DNA of 64,000 nt from Janthinobacterium agaricidamnosum NBRC 102515 = DSM 9628. GTDB lineage: Bacteria > Pseudomonadota > Gammaproteobacteria > Burkholderiales > Burkholderiaceae_D. The notes under the pieces are model-generated. The model was not told the origin of the DNA. It made no database searches and saw nothing but the letters and a program-made list of their open reading frames with translations. Every line of letters begins with the position of its first letter. Within the stretch, counting starts at the first letter, position 1. Positions 48,011 through 56,800 of this stretch are shown in pieces. The stretch covers positions 3,128,782 to 3,192,781 of the forward strand of contig NZ_HG322949.1 in assembly GCF_000723165.1 (NCBI RefSeq), in the 5' to 3' direction. The position numbers and the translations under genes are program-made.

Positions 48011-49030
48011 ATGTCAGATACCGTTTTAGTGACCGGAGGCAGTGGCTTTGTCGCCGGCTGGTGTATCGCCGAACTGTTAAAGCGCGGCTACACCGTGCGC
48101 ACTACCTTGCGCAGCCTGTCCAGGGAAGCCGCGATCCGCGCCATGCTGGTCCCGGTCGTCGACGCCGGCGACAAGCTGACCTTCCACGGCGCAGACCTGA
48201 CCAGCGACGCTGGCTGGGATGCCGCGATGGCCGGCTGCGACTACGTGCTGCATGTCGCCTCGCCGCTCGGCGGCGATGGCACAAAAGATCCCGATGAATT
48301 GATCATCCCGGCCCGCGACGGCACGCTGCGGGTGTTGCGCGCCGCCACCAGGGCCGGCGTCAAGCGAGTCGTCATGACGTCGTCCACGGCTGCCTCGTGT
48401 CCGCCGCAGCGCGGCCCCGACAGCTTTAACGACGAAACCGTCTGGAGCAACCCGGACGACCGCAACCTGCCGCCCTACCGCAAATCGAAAATACTGTCCG
48501 AAATGGCGGCCTGGGATTTCATGCGGACGCATGGCGGCGCCACCACGCTGACCACCGTGCTGGCCAGCGCCGTGTTCGGCCCGCTGCTGAGCGCCGACAA
48601 CCTCGGTTCGGTACAAGTCATCGGCCGCCTGTTGAGCGGCAAGATGCCGGCCTATCCAAGGTTGGGCTTCAATGTCGTCGATGTGCGCGACCTGGCCGAT
48701 GCGCATATCCGCGCCATGACGGCGCCGGAAGCGGCCGGCCAGCGCTTTATCGCGGCCAGCGATTACCTGTGGATGAAAGATATCGCCGGCACCCTGCGCA
48801 GCAGGCTGGGCACGCAGGCGGCCAAGGTGCCGACCCGCCGCATGCCGGACTTCGCGCTGCGCCTGCTGTCGCTGTTCGATCCGTCGCTGAAAGTGGTGAC
48901 GCCCGGCCTGGGCCGCAAGCACAGCTTCAACGCGGCCAAGGCGCGCCGCGTGCTGGGCTGGACGCCGCGTCCTGCCGCCACCACCGTGCTCGATTGCGCC
49001 AACAGCCTGATCGAGAAGAACGCGGTGTAG
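48011..49030 (+). CDS. NAD(P)-dependent epimerase/reductase (extended SDR, dihydroflavonol reductase-like)
   Basis: A 339-aa extended SDR. The Rossmann motif VTGGSGFVAGW is at residues 7-17. The catalytic tyrosine and lysine are in PPYRKSKILSE, with the serine in VMTSSTAAS. It belongs to the dihydroflavonol-4-reductase-like group that reduces aldehydes or ketones; the natural substrate is unknown. The second ATG (MSDTVL) is chosen for spacing from GGGAG. Regulated, by position and operators, by the preceding TetR protein. Confidence 0.9.
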   Translation: MSDTVLVTGGSGFVAGWCIAELLKRGYTVRTTLRSLSREAAIRAMLVPVVDAGDKLTFHGADLTSDAGWDAAMAGCDYVLHVASPLGGDGTKDPDELIIPARDGTLRVLRAATRAGVKRVVMTSSTAASCPPQRGPDSFNDETVWSNPDDRNLPPYRKSKILSEMAAWDFMRTHGGATTLTTVLASAVFGPLLSADNLGSVQVIGRLLSGKMPAYPRLGFNVVDVRDLADAHIRAMTAPEAAGQRFIAASDYLWMKDIAGTLRSRLGTQAAKVPTRRMPDFALRLLSLFDPSLKVVTPGLGRKHSFNAAKARRVLGWTPRPAATTVLDCANSLIEKNAV

Positions 49031-49061
49031 AGCGCCGGGTTCGCGTGCGCGGTATTGGCGC

Positions 49062-49144
49062 GGCGAGCAGCCGATGATGCACTGGCCGACCGGCTGTGGC
49101 GTCTCAGCAAACAGTTGAACGACCTCGAATACGATATAAATTAA
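49062..49144 (+). pseudogene. Possible C-terminal remnant of an oxidoreductase gene
   Basis: After the SDR stop, an open frame reads DDALADRLWRLSKQLNDLEY and then ends in TAA. It resembles the last residues of a short-chain dehydrogenase and has no start of its own. The call is weak. Confidence 0.25.
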
Positions 49145-49150
49145 TCAAAT

Positions 49151-49165
49151 GTAAGCAATTGTAAG
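49151..49165 (+). promoter_or_regulatory. GTAAG-N5-GTAAG direct repeat before Asr-like copy 5
   Basis: GTAAGCAATTGTAAG followed by GTCAACG and the conserved leader block. Both half sites are kept although the spacer differs from the other copies, which points to selection on the half sites. Confidence 0.58.
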
Positions 49166-49260
49166 TGGCGTCAACGCTCAGGCAATCGACCGCGTTTTTT
49201 GCTCAGTGACACGGGAATTATCCCCACTAACAGATTAAACAACCACTTGAGGATTGCACC

Positions 49261-49491
49261 ATGAAAAAAGTTATCGCTACCCTGATCGCCGGCCTGTTCG
49301 CTTCCGCTGCATTCGCTCAAGCTCCAGCACCTGCCGCTTCGGCTCCTGCGGCAGCGCCGGCAGCCGCCAGCGCAGAAGCTTCGGCGCCAGCAAAAGCCGC
49401 TAAAAAATCGCACCACAAAGCGAAAAAAGCAAAAAAAGCCGCTGAAGCCAAAACCGAAGCGCCAGCAGCTGAAGCCGCTCCAGCCAAGTAA
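49261..49491 (+). CDS. Asr-like small exported Ala/Lys/His-rich protein, copy 5
   Basis: A 76-aa protein identical in sequence to copy 7 and one residue different from copy 3: signal peptide, Ala/Pro linker, KKSHHKAKKAKKAAEAK block and an acidic tail. Near-identity at the DNA level, including the leader from TTGAGGATTGCACC upstream, suggests recent duplication or gene conversion. Confidence 0.88.
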   Translation: MKKVIATLIAGLFASAAFAQAPAPAASAPAAAPAAASAEASAPAKAAKKSHHKAKKAKKAAEAKTEAPAAEAAPAK

Positions 49492-49509
49492 TTCAGGGCT
49501 GCACCGATG

Positions 49510-49537
49510 AAAAAAGACAGGTTCGCCTGTCTTTTTT
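49510..49537 (+). terminator. Terminator of Asr-like copy 5
   Basis: AAAAAAGACAGG-TTCG-CCTGTCTTTTTT hairpin 18 bases after the stop. Confidence 0.9.
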
Positions 49538-49571
49538 CATTTCCGGACGGCGTTTCAGTCATACGTCACAC

Positions 49572-49982
49572 CTAAACAGCTCCGGCTTTTTCCTGCGACC
49601 GCTGCACCGCCGAATCGATAAACGAACAATTCCTGGTGATCGCCTTGTCCATCTGTTCGTCATCCGGCGCAAGCGACGCATCCAGGTCGGGCCCCAGGTC
49701 GGCCTTCTCGCCCATCGTCAGCCGTATCGCGATCGAGGCAAACAAGCCTTGCGAGCCTTCTTCCTTTAACTGCGCGGTCAACCGCGCCTTGCCGGCAGCA
49801 AGATTCGTGCCTTTTGGCAAACGCGCTTGGCATGCGGCTGACTCTCTGTGCCCTGGTTCCGGTCTGGAGTTGCCGTGGCTGCCTCCGGCCGGCGGCTTGC
49901 TGGCGGCCGGCGCTTCCCTGCTGCTGTATTTCAGCCGTTCCGATACCAGCACAGTGCCGCTGGCGGTATGGCGGCGCCTCAA
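49572..49982 (-). CDS. Hypothetical protein, uncertain
   Basis: A 136-aa frame directly after gluconokinase on the same strand, starting at an ATG that overlaps the gluconokinase end. The C-terminal half (KARLTAQLKEEGSQGLFASI to the end) has codon use and composition of a real gene. The first half is Pro/Ser/Gly-rich and doubtful. I recognise no family. It may be the tail of a decayed gene fused by chance to an open upstream stretch. Confidence 0.35.
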   Translation of the reverse strand: MRRRHTASGTVLVSERLKYSSREAPAASKPPAGGSHGNSRPEPGHRESAACQARLPKGTNLAAGKARLTAQLKEEGSQGLFASIAIRLTMGEKADLGPDLDASLAPDDEQMDKAITRNCSFIDSAVQRSQEKAGAV

Positions 49983-50485
49983 CCGCCCCAGGCAATTATT
50001 TCCGCAATCAACCGATCCGGCTGCTGCTCCAGGTCCAGCGTGATGCCGGTTTCATCCGATTGCAACGGTTGCAGCGTGGCCAACTGGCTGTCGAGCAAGT
50101 TCAGCGGCATGAAATGGCCCGCCCTGCCCGTCATGCGCGCGGCAAGGACATCACGTGCGCCGGCCAGGTGCGCGAAACCGAGCGCCGCATCGCCGCCGCG
50201 CAGCACATCGCGGTAACACCGCTTCAACGCCGAGCAAGACAGCACCAGTCCTGATCCATTGATACGCGCGGCGGCGATTTTCGCCTGCAGCGTCAACAGC
50301 CAGCCAGCCCGGTCGGCATCGGTCAGGGGAATCCCCGCCGACATCTTCGCCACATTGCCGGCCGGATGAAAATCGTCGCCCTCGATAAACGGCAGGTCCA
50401 GCGCGGCCGCCAGGCGGCGCCCGATTTCACTCTTGCCGCAAGCACTGACGCCCATCACGACCCAGCTCTTTTTCTGTTGTTGCAT
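49979..50485 (-). CDS. gntK: Gluconokinase
   Basis: Phosphorylates D-gluconate to 6-phosphogluconate, feeding the Entner-Doudoroff or pentose phosphate route. The 168-aa product has the Walker A loop GVSACGKSEIG (about residues 12-22; most homologues have GVSGSGKS), then EGDDFHPAGNVAKMSAGIPLTDADRAGW, diagnostic of GntK, and LSCSALKRCYRD. No gluconate transporter is adjacent. It lies between Asr-like copies 5 and 6 on the opposite strand. Confidence 0.94.
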   Translation of the reverse strand: MQQQKKSWVVMGVSACGKSEIGRRLAAALDLPFIEGDDFHPAGNVAKMSAGIPLTDADRAGWLLTLQAKIAAARINGSGLVLSCSALKRCYRDVLRGGDAALGFAHLAGARDVLAARMTGRAGHFMPLNLLDSQLATLQPLQSDETGITLDLEQQPDRLIAEIIAWGG

Positions 50486-50524
50486 ACGTATTCCTTACCT
50501 GTTCTTTTGCATCTGCACGCAGAT

Positions 50525-50539
50525 GTAAGCGTTTGTAAT
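50525..50539 (+). promoter_or_regulatory. GTAAG-N5-GTAAT direct repeat before Asr-like copy 6
   Basis: GTAAGCGTTTGTAAT followed by GTCAACGG and the GCGTTTTTTGCTCAG leader block. It lies just upstream of the divergent gluconokinase start. Confidence 0.58.
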
Positions 50540-50652
50540 GTCCGTCAACGGTCCCGTCCGCCAGCGCGTTTTTTGCTCAGAGACACGGGAATTCAGCCAC
50601 AGCAGAATTATCCCAGCACTCACACATTAAACAACCACTTGAGGATTGCACC

Positions 50653-50967
50653 ATGAAAAAAGTTATCGCCACCCTGATCGCCGGCCTGTTCGCTTCCGCT
50701 GCATTCGCTCAAGCTCCAGCGCCAGCCGCGTCGGCCCCCGCCGCTTCCGCTCCGGTCGCCATGAAAGCCGAAGTCAAGCACAGCAAGGAAGTCGTCAAGG
50801 CGGATGCCAAAGCGGCGACCGCCGTGCCGGCAGCCAGCGCGGAAGCCAAGACCGCCGACACAGTCAAAGCGCATCACGGCGTGAAAAAGAGCAAAGTCAA
50901 CGCCGGTGAAGTGAAAGCGGTAGCCGCGTCGGCAACGCCGGCGGCATCGGCGCCAGCCACCAAGTAA
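50653..50967 (+). CDS. Asr-like small exported protein, copy 6
   Basis: A 104-aa protein of the longer subfamily (with copy 4): signal peptide, duplicated APAAS linker, PVAMKAEVKHSKE, KADAKAATAVPAASAEAK, KAHHGVKKSKVNAGEVKAVA and ending ASAPATK-stop. It shows what the end of copy 4 was before the MITE insertion. It is the only copy without a following AGACAGG hairpin: the leader of copy 7 begins about 20 bases after its stop, so the two may be read through. Confidence 0.87.
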   Translation: MKKVIATLIAGLFASAAFAQAPAPAASAPAASAPVAMKAEVKHSKEVVKADAKAATAVPAASAEAKTADTVKAHHGVKKSKVNAGEVKAVAASATPAASAPATK

Positions 50968-50989
50968 GCGCCGCTTCGCAGCGGCAAAT

Positions 50990-51004
50990 GTAAGCCTTTG
51001 TAAA
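50990..51004 (+). promoter_or_regulatory. GTAAG-N5-GTAAA direct repeat before Asr-like copy 7
   Basis: GTAAGCCTTTGTAAA followed by GTCAACGG. It begins only 23 bases after the copy 6 stop codon. Confidence 0.58.
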
Positions 51005-51110
51005 GGTCGTCAACGGATCACCTGCTGCACGCGTTTTTTGCTCAGTGATACGGACTCAGTTACACCGATTCAATGCACTACCCAACATTCAACCACGTGA
51101 GGATTACAAC

Positions 51111-51341
51111 ATGAAAAAAGTTATCGCTACCCTGATCGCCGGCCTGTTCGCTTCCGCTGCATTCGCTCAAGCTCCAGCACCTGCCGCTTCGGCTCCTGCG
51201 GCAGCACCGGCAGCCGCCAGCGCGGAAGCTTCGGCGCCAGCAAAAGCCGCTAAAAAATCGCACCACAAAGCGAAAAAAGCAAAAAAAGCCGCTGAAGCCA
51301 AAACCGAAGCGCCAGCAGCCGAAGCCGCTCCAGCCAAGTAA
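51111..51341 (+). CDS. Asr-like small exported Ala/Lys/His-rich protein, copy 7
   Basis: A 76-aa protein identical to copy 5. The leader between the GTAAG repeat and the ATG has diverged more than in copies 3 and 5 (GTGAGGATTACAAC before the ATG), while the coding part has not, which fits gene conversion of the coding segment. An in-frame ATG 66 bases upstream is rejected because the signal peptide starts at MKKVIATL. Confidence 0.88.
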   Translation: MKKVIATLIAGLFASAAFAQAPAPAASAPAAAPAAASAEASAPAKAAKKSHHKAKKAKKAAEAKTEAPAAEAAPAK

Positions 51342-51360
51342 TCCGGGCTGCATCCATGTC

Positions 51361-51390
51361 AAAAAAAGACAGGCTTGCCTGTCTTTTTTT
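51361..51390 (+). terminator. Terminator of Asr-like copy 7
   Basis: AAAAAAAGACAGG-CTTG-CCTGTC followed by eight T residues, 19 bases after the stop. Confidence 0.9.
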
Positions 51391-51448
51391 TGAGGCGCCG
51401 GTGGCGCACATCGTCCCGCGCCTCCCTGACGCGCAAGCAAAGGCAGAC

Positions 51449-51604
51449 ATGCAAAAACATATCATCATATTGCTGGCCAGCCTGGCTTTTCTTTACGCCT
51501 GCGACACGTTTGTCCAACACACCGAACCGCCTCTGTATGCCGGCCTGGACGATCCCGGGCTGAGCCTGCCGCTGGCGGCAGACCCCGAAGACGCCTTTAA
51601 CTAA
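51449..51604 (+). CDS. Small putative lipoprotein
   Basis: A 51-aa protein with a lipoprotein signal: MQKHIIILLASLAFLYAC, with a lipobox-like LYAC and the cysteine at residue 18, followed by a 33-residue Pro/Leu/Asp-rich mature part. No family recognised. It ends 5 bases before the convergent fasciclin gene stop. The ribosome binding site is weak (AAGGCAG). Confidence 0.55.
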   Translation: MQKHIIILLASLAFLYACDTFVQHTEPPLYAGLDDPGLSLPLAADPEDAFN

Positions 51605-51609
51605 AGCCT

Positions 51610-52167
51610 TTATTTCGGTATCAGCACGCTGTCGATGACATTGATCACGCCATTCGACTGATAGACATCGTAGGTGCTGATATTGGCGCTATTGCCGCTC
51701 TCATCCATGACCGCGATATTGTGCATGCCGTTCATCGCGAACATCAGCTTGCCGCCGCTGGCGGTCGGCAGCGTCGCTTTGCCGTCATGCAGCTTGATTT
51801 CCTTGGCCAGCGCTGCGAAATCATATTTTCCCGGCACCACGTGATAGGTCAGGATCTTGGTCAGGGTCGCCTTGTTTTCAGGCTTGACCAGGCTGTCGAC
51901 AGTGCCGGCCGGCAATTTCGCGAACGCGGCATTGGTCGGTGCGAACACCGTGTAGGGTCCCTTGCCTTTCAGCGTGTCGACCAGTCCGGCTGCCTTGACC
52001 GCCGCCACCAGCGTGGTGTGATCGGCCGAGTTGACGGCATTGTCGACGATATCCTTGCTCGGCAACATACTCTGCCCGCCGACCATGACGCTGATGTCCG
52101 CGCCGAAGCTGGCGCCCGCGGCCATGATGGATGCGGCAAACAACATTGCTGGGGTAAAGGTACGCAT
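51610..52167 (-). CDS. Exported fasciclin (FAS1) domain protein
   Basis: A 185-aa periplasmic or surface protein: signal peptide to about residue 23 (MAAGASFGA), then a single FAS1 domain with both signature boxes, [15 protein letters not shown] (H1) and the ending [13 protein letters not shown] (H2), with the YH motif in [14 protein letters not shown]1 domains mediate adhesion or protein-protein contacts. Single gene, convergent with the small lipoprotein. Confidence 0.93.
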   Translation of the reverse strand: MRTFTPAMLFAASIMAAGASFGADISVMVGGQSMLPSKDIVDNAVNSADHTTLVAAVKAAGLVDTLKGKGPYTVFAPTNAAFAKLPAGTVDSLVKPENKATLTKILTYHVVPGKYDFAALAKEIKLHDGKATLPTASGGKLMFAMNGMHNIAVMDESGNSANISTYDVYQSNGVINVIDSVLIPK

Positions 52168-52254
52168 GATTATCTCCTGAATGACTGCCTGTGCATGATT
52201 GCAGGGCTATTTACGCACTCGGATGGCGGATCGGATTCAATTATTTTTCAAGGC

Positions 52255-52293
52255 AAAAAAATACGGCGGAGCGCACCTGCGCATCCGCCGTAT
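52255..52293 (-). terminator. Terminator of the RND efflux operon
   Basis: On the minus strand a 10-bp stem ATACGGCGGA/TCCGCCGTAT with a 13-base loop is followed by seven T residues, 20 bases past the outer-membrane channel gene. Confidence 0.88.
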
Positions 52294-52313
52294 TCAACAC
52301 AACAACTACCGGG

Positions 52314-53807
52314 TTAGTTCGAAGCGACTTGCGCGCTGGCTTGCGCCGCGGCCGGCTGGTCGCCCCAGCCGCCGCCCAGTGCGCGTATCAGCGCCACGGT
52401 GGTCACCGCACGGCTGCCGCGCAATTGCACCGCGTTGCGTTCGATGGCCGCCAGGTTGCGCTGCGCATCGAGCAAGTCCAGGTAGCTGGAACGGCCCGCC
52501 GCATACAGTTTTTGCGCCAGGTCGGCCGAACGGCGCGCCGATACCACGGCTTCGTCGATCTGCCGGGTCTGGCCCGCCAGAATGCGCAAGCCGGCCAGGT
52601 TGTCTTCGACTTCGGCAAACGCCACCAGCACGCTTTGACGATAGCTGGCAACCGACTCTTCCAGCGCCGCTTCGCTGCGCAGGATGTTGTTCTTGTTGCG
52701 GCCGCCGTCGATGATCGGCATCGACATCAGCGCGCCCAGCACCCACGAACGGCTGCTCCACTTGAAGATGTCCGAGAAGGTGTCGGTCGCGCTGCCGGCG
52801 GCGGCGTTCAGCGACAGCGCCGGGAACATCGCCGATTTGGCGATGCCGATGCGGGCGTTCGAGGCCACCATGGTACGCTGTGCGGCGGCGATGTCAGGAC
52901 GGCGCTCCAGCAGAGTCGACGGCATGCCCGCCGGGATCACCGGCAGCAGGTTCGAGTCCAGCAGCGGGCTGACGCCGGCCGTGAATTCGGCCGCCGGCTT
53001 GCCCAGCAAGACCGCCAGTGCGTGCTCGTTGGTGACGCGCTGGCGCTGCAAGCCGATGGCTTCGGCGCGCGAGGTCGACAATTCGGTCTTGGCGCGGGCC
53101 AGGTCGAATTCGCCGATGTCGCCCAGGTCGTAACGGCTCTGGTTGACCTTGACGTTTTCTTCACGCAGACGCACGGTCTCCTGCAGCGTCGCCAGTTCGG
53201 CGTCGGTTTCGCGCAAATTGAAATACGTTTGCGCCACGTCGGCCTGCAAGGACAACAGCACCGAACGGTAAGTCGCTTCGACGGCGGCGGCATCGGCTTG
53301 CGATGCGCTGACATTCGAGGCGACCCGGCCGAACAGGTCCACTTCATAGCTGGCCGTCAGGTTGGCCTGGTAAATCATGCCCGGCGCCACCGGCGTGCCG
53401 TTCGGCAAGCCGAGCGACAGCGCCGACGAACGGTTGCGCTGCGCGCCCGCATTCACGCCGATTTGCGGAATGCGGTCGGCTTCGGCGATGCCGGCAATCG
53501 CCCGGGCTTGCTTGACGCGGGCCGCCGCCACCGCCAGGTTGGCGTTGGCGCGGGTGGCGTCCGCGATCAGCTGGTTCAGCGCCGTATCGTTAAAGGCCAG
53601 CCACCATTCGCCGCGCGGCTGCGCTTCGGCCGATGCGGCCTGTTTCCATTGGGTGCCGTCGGACGCGGTCTGAATCGCTTGCGATTCCTTGAAGGCGACC
53701 GGAATGTCGACCTTCGGCTGTTTGAATTCAGGCGCGGCGCAGGCCGCCAGCAGCAACGCTGCCAGCAGCGGCGCAACGCGCTTGGCCATCGTGGTATGCG
53801 AGTTCAT
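52314..53807 (-). CDS. RND efflux outer-membrane channel lipoprotein (OprM/NodT type)
   Basis: A 497-aa TolC-like channel. A lipoprotein signal (LLAALLLAACAAP, Cys near residue 23) is followed by two tandem OEP repeats (about 70-260 and 280-480) with features such as WWLAFNDTALNQLIADA, ANLTASYEVDLFGRV and LLERRPDIAAAQR. It forms the outer-membrane exit duct of the tripartite pump. Its ATG overlaps the pump-gene stop by one base (TAATG), so translation is coupled. Last gene of the operon. Confidence 0.95.
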   Translation of the reverse strand: MNSHTTMAKRVAPLLAALLLAACAAPEFKQPKVDIPVAFKESQAIQTASDGTQWKQAASAEAQPRGEWWLAFNDTALNQLIADATRANANLAVAAARVKQARAIAGIAEADRIPQIGVNAGAQRNRSSALSLGLPNGTPVAPGMIYQANLTASYEVDLFGRVASNVSASQADAAAVEATYRSVLLSLQADVAQTYFNLRETDAELATLQETVRLREENVKVNQSRYDLGDIGEFDLARAKTELSTSRAEAIGLQRQRVTNEHALAVLLGKPAAEFTAGVSPLLDSNLLPVIPAGMPSTLLERRPDIAAAQRTMVASNARIGIAKSAMFPALSLNAAAGSATDTFSDIFKWSSRSWVLGALMSMPIIDGGRNKNNILRSEAALEESVASYRQSVLVAFAEVEDNLAGLRILAGQTRQIDEAVVSARRSADLAQKLYAAGRSSYLDLLDAQRNLAAIERNAVQLRGSRAVTTVALIRALGGGWGDQPAAAQASAQVASN

Positions 53808-56800
53808 TAATGGTTTCCTTCCAAAGCAGGCGCGGCGACAGCCGCGGCGGCAGGTTTTTTCTCAAAGCGGTCGGCCAGCTTGCGCAGCAAGACGTAGAAC
53901 ACCGGCGTCAGGAACAGGCCGAAGAAGGTCACGCCCAGCATGCCGGCGAATACCGCGACGCCCATCGCATGACGCATTTCGGAACCGGCGCCGTGCGAGA
54001 ACACCAGCGGCACCACGCCCATGATGAAGGCGATCGACGTCATCAGGATCGGACGCAGGCGCAGACGGCACGATTCCAGCGCGGCTTCGACGATGGTGCG
54101 GCCATGGGTTTCCAGTTCGCGGGCGAATTCGACGATCAGGATCGCATTCTTCGACGCCAGGCCGACCAGCACGAACAGCGCGATCTGGGTAAACACGTTG
54201 TTGTCGCCATGGGTCAGCTTGACGCCGATCAGTGCGCACAGGATCGACATCGGCACGATCAGGATCACCGCCAGCGGCAAGGTCCAGCTTTCATACTGGG
54301 CGGCCAGCACCAGGAACACCAGCAGCACGCAGATCGGGAACACGTAGATCATGGTATTGCCGGACAAGATGTCCTGGTACACCAGCTCGGTCCATTCGTA
54401 GGCGATACCCTTCGGCAGCACTTGGTTGACGATCCTGGTCATTTCAGCCTGCGCTTCGCCGCTCGACACGCCCGGGGCCGGAGCGCCGTTCATTTCAGCC
54501 GACACGTAGGCGTTGTAGCGCTGCACGCGGTCCGGACCATAGCTGTCCTTGATGCGCATCAGCGACGACAGCGGGATCATTTCGCCCTTGTCGTTGCGAA
54601 CCTTCAGTTGCGCGATGTCTTCGGCGTGCGAACGGAACTGCGCGTCAGCCTGGACCCGCACCTGGTAGGTGCGGCCGAACTGGTTGAAGTCGTTGACGTA
54701 CAGCGAACCGAGGTTGATCTGCAAGGTCTGATAAATGGTTTGCAGCGGCACGCCCAATTGCTTGGCCTTGGCCCGGTCGATGTCGGCGAACAGCTGCGGC
54801 ACGTTGATCTGGAAGCTGGAGAACACGCCTGCCAGTTTCGGGTTTTGCCATGCCTTCATCTGCACTGCCTGCACCGCCTTGTACAAGGCGTCGTAACCGA
54901 GGTTTTCACGGTCTTCGAGCATCAGCTTGAAACCGCCGGTGGTGCCCAGGCCATTGACTGGCGGCGGCGGGAATACCATGATGAAGGCATCCTGCACCAC
55001 GCCCATGCGCTTGTTGATTTCGGCGGCGATCGCCTCACCCGATTCGCTCGGCCTGGTGCGTTCGTCAAACGGTTTCAAACCGGTAAACACGATGCCCGCG
55101 TTCGGCGCATTGGTGAAGCCGTTGATCGACAGGCCCGGGAAAGCGATCGACGATTCGACGCCGGGAATTTCCTTGGCGATGTCGGACATCTTGCGGATCA
55201 CCGCTTCGGTACGGTCCAGCGACGCGGCGTCCGGCAATTGCGCGAAACCGATCAGGTACTGTTTATCCTGCGCCGGCACGAAGCCCGGCGGCACCAGCTT
55301 GAACATGAAGCCCGCGGCCACCGCCAGCAGCGCATACACCACCAGCGAACCGCCCTTGCGGCGCAAGACCGCGGTGACGCCGGTTTCGTAGTTGTGCGAA
55401 GCGCGGTTGAAGAAGCGGTTGAACCAGTTGAAGAAACGGCCGAAGATCATGTCCATGCCGCGCGTCAGCGCGTCCTTCGGCGCGTCGTGCGGTTTCAGCA
55501 GCGATGCGGCCAGCGCCGGCGCCAGCGTCAGCGAGCTGAATGCCGAGATCACGGTCGAGATGGCGATGGTCAGCGCAAACTGTTTGTAGAACTGGCCCGA
55601 CAAGCCCGACACGAAGGCGATCGGCACGAACACGGCACACAGCACCAGCGCGATCGCGATAATCGGGCCGCTGACTTCCTTCATCGCCTGGATGGTCGCT
55701 TCGCGCGGCGCCAGGCCATTGGTAATATTACGCTCGACGTTTTCCACCACCACGATCGCATCGTCGACCACGATACCGATCGCCAGCACCAGCCCGAACA
55801 GCGACAGCGTGTTGATCGAAAAGCCGACAGCCAGCATCACGGCAAAGGTACCGACGATGGACACCGGCACCGCCAGCAGCGGGATGATCGACGCACGCCA
55901 GGTTTGCAGGAAGATGATGACCACCAGCGCCACCAGGATGATCGCTTCGATCAGCGTGTGGATCACCGACTTGATCGATTCGCGCACGAACTGGGTCGGG
56001 TCATACACGATGCTGTAGGTTACGCCCTCGGGAAAATCCTTGGACAGCTCGGCCATCTTGGCGCGCACGTCGCTGGACAATTGCAGCGCGTTGGCGTTCG
56101 GCGCCTCGAAAATAGGAATCGCCACCGCCGATTTATTGTTCAGCAGCGAGCGCAAGGCATACGAGTTCGAGCCCATTTCCAGGCGCGCCACGTCCTTCAG
56201 CTGCGTCACCGCGCCGTCGGCGTTCACCTTGACGATGATGGTGCCGAATTGCTCGACCGTTTGCAAACGGCCCTGGGTATTGACGGTCAGCTGGAAGTCG
56301 GCGTCCTTGGCCGGACCGGCGCCGATCACGCCAGCCGCGACTTGCACGTTTTGCTCGCGGATCGCATTGACGACGTCGCCCGCGGTCAGGTTACGGGCCG
56401 CCACTTTTTGCGGATCGAGCCAGACCCGCATCGCATAGTCGCCGGAACCGAACAGTTGCACCTCGCCCATGCCGGGCAGGCGCGCCAGTTGGTCCTTGAC
56501 GTTCAGCACCGCGTAGTTGCGCAGGTACAGGTCGCTATAGCGGCCGCTCGGCGACTGCAAGTGGACCACCATGGTCAAGTTCGGCGAAGACTTGACGGTC
56601 GTCACGCCGATCTGGCGAACTTCGTCCGGCAGGCGCGGCAAGGCGCGCTGCACCCGGTTTTGCACTTCGGTTTCCGCTTGCTGGACGTTGGTGCCGATCT
56701 TGAAGGTCACGGTCAGCGCCAGTGCGCCGTCCGAGGTATTTTGCGAGGACATGTAGAGCATGTTCTCGACGCCGTTGATCTGCTCTTCCAGCGGCGCGGC

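Noticed and set aside
44565-51390. The recurring AGACAGG hairpins as a CRISPR-like or independent repeat array
   Set aside because: They occur only after the Asr-like genes at a fixed place and carry T-runs, so they are terminators; there are no regular spacers.
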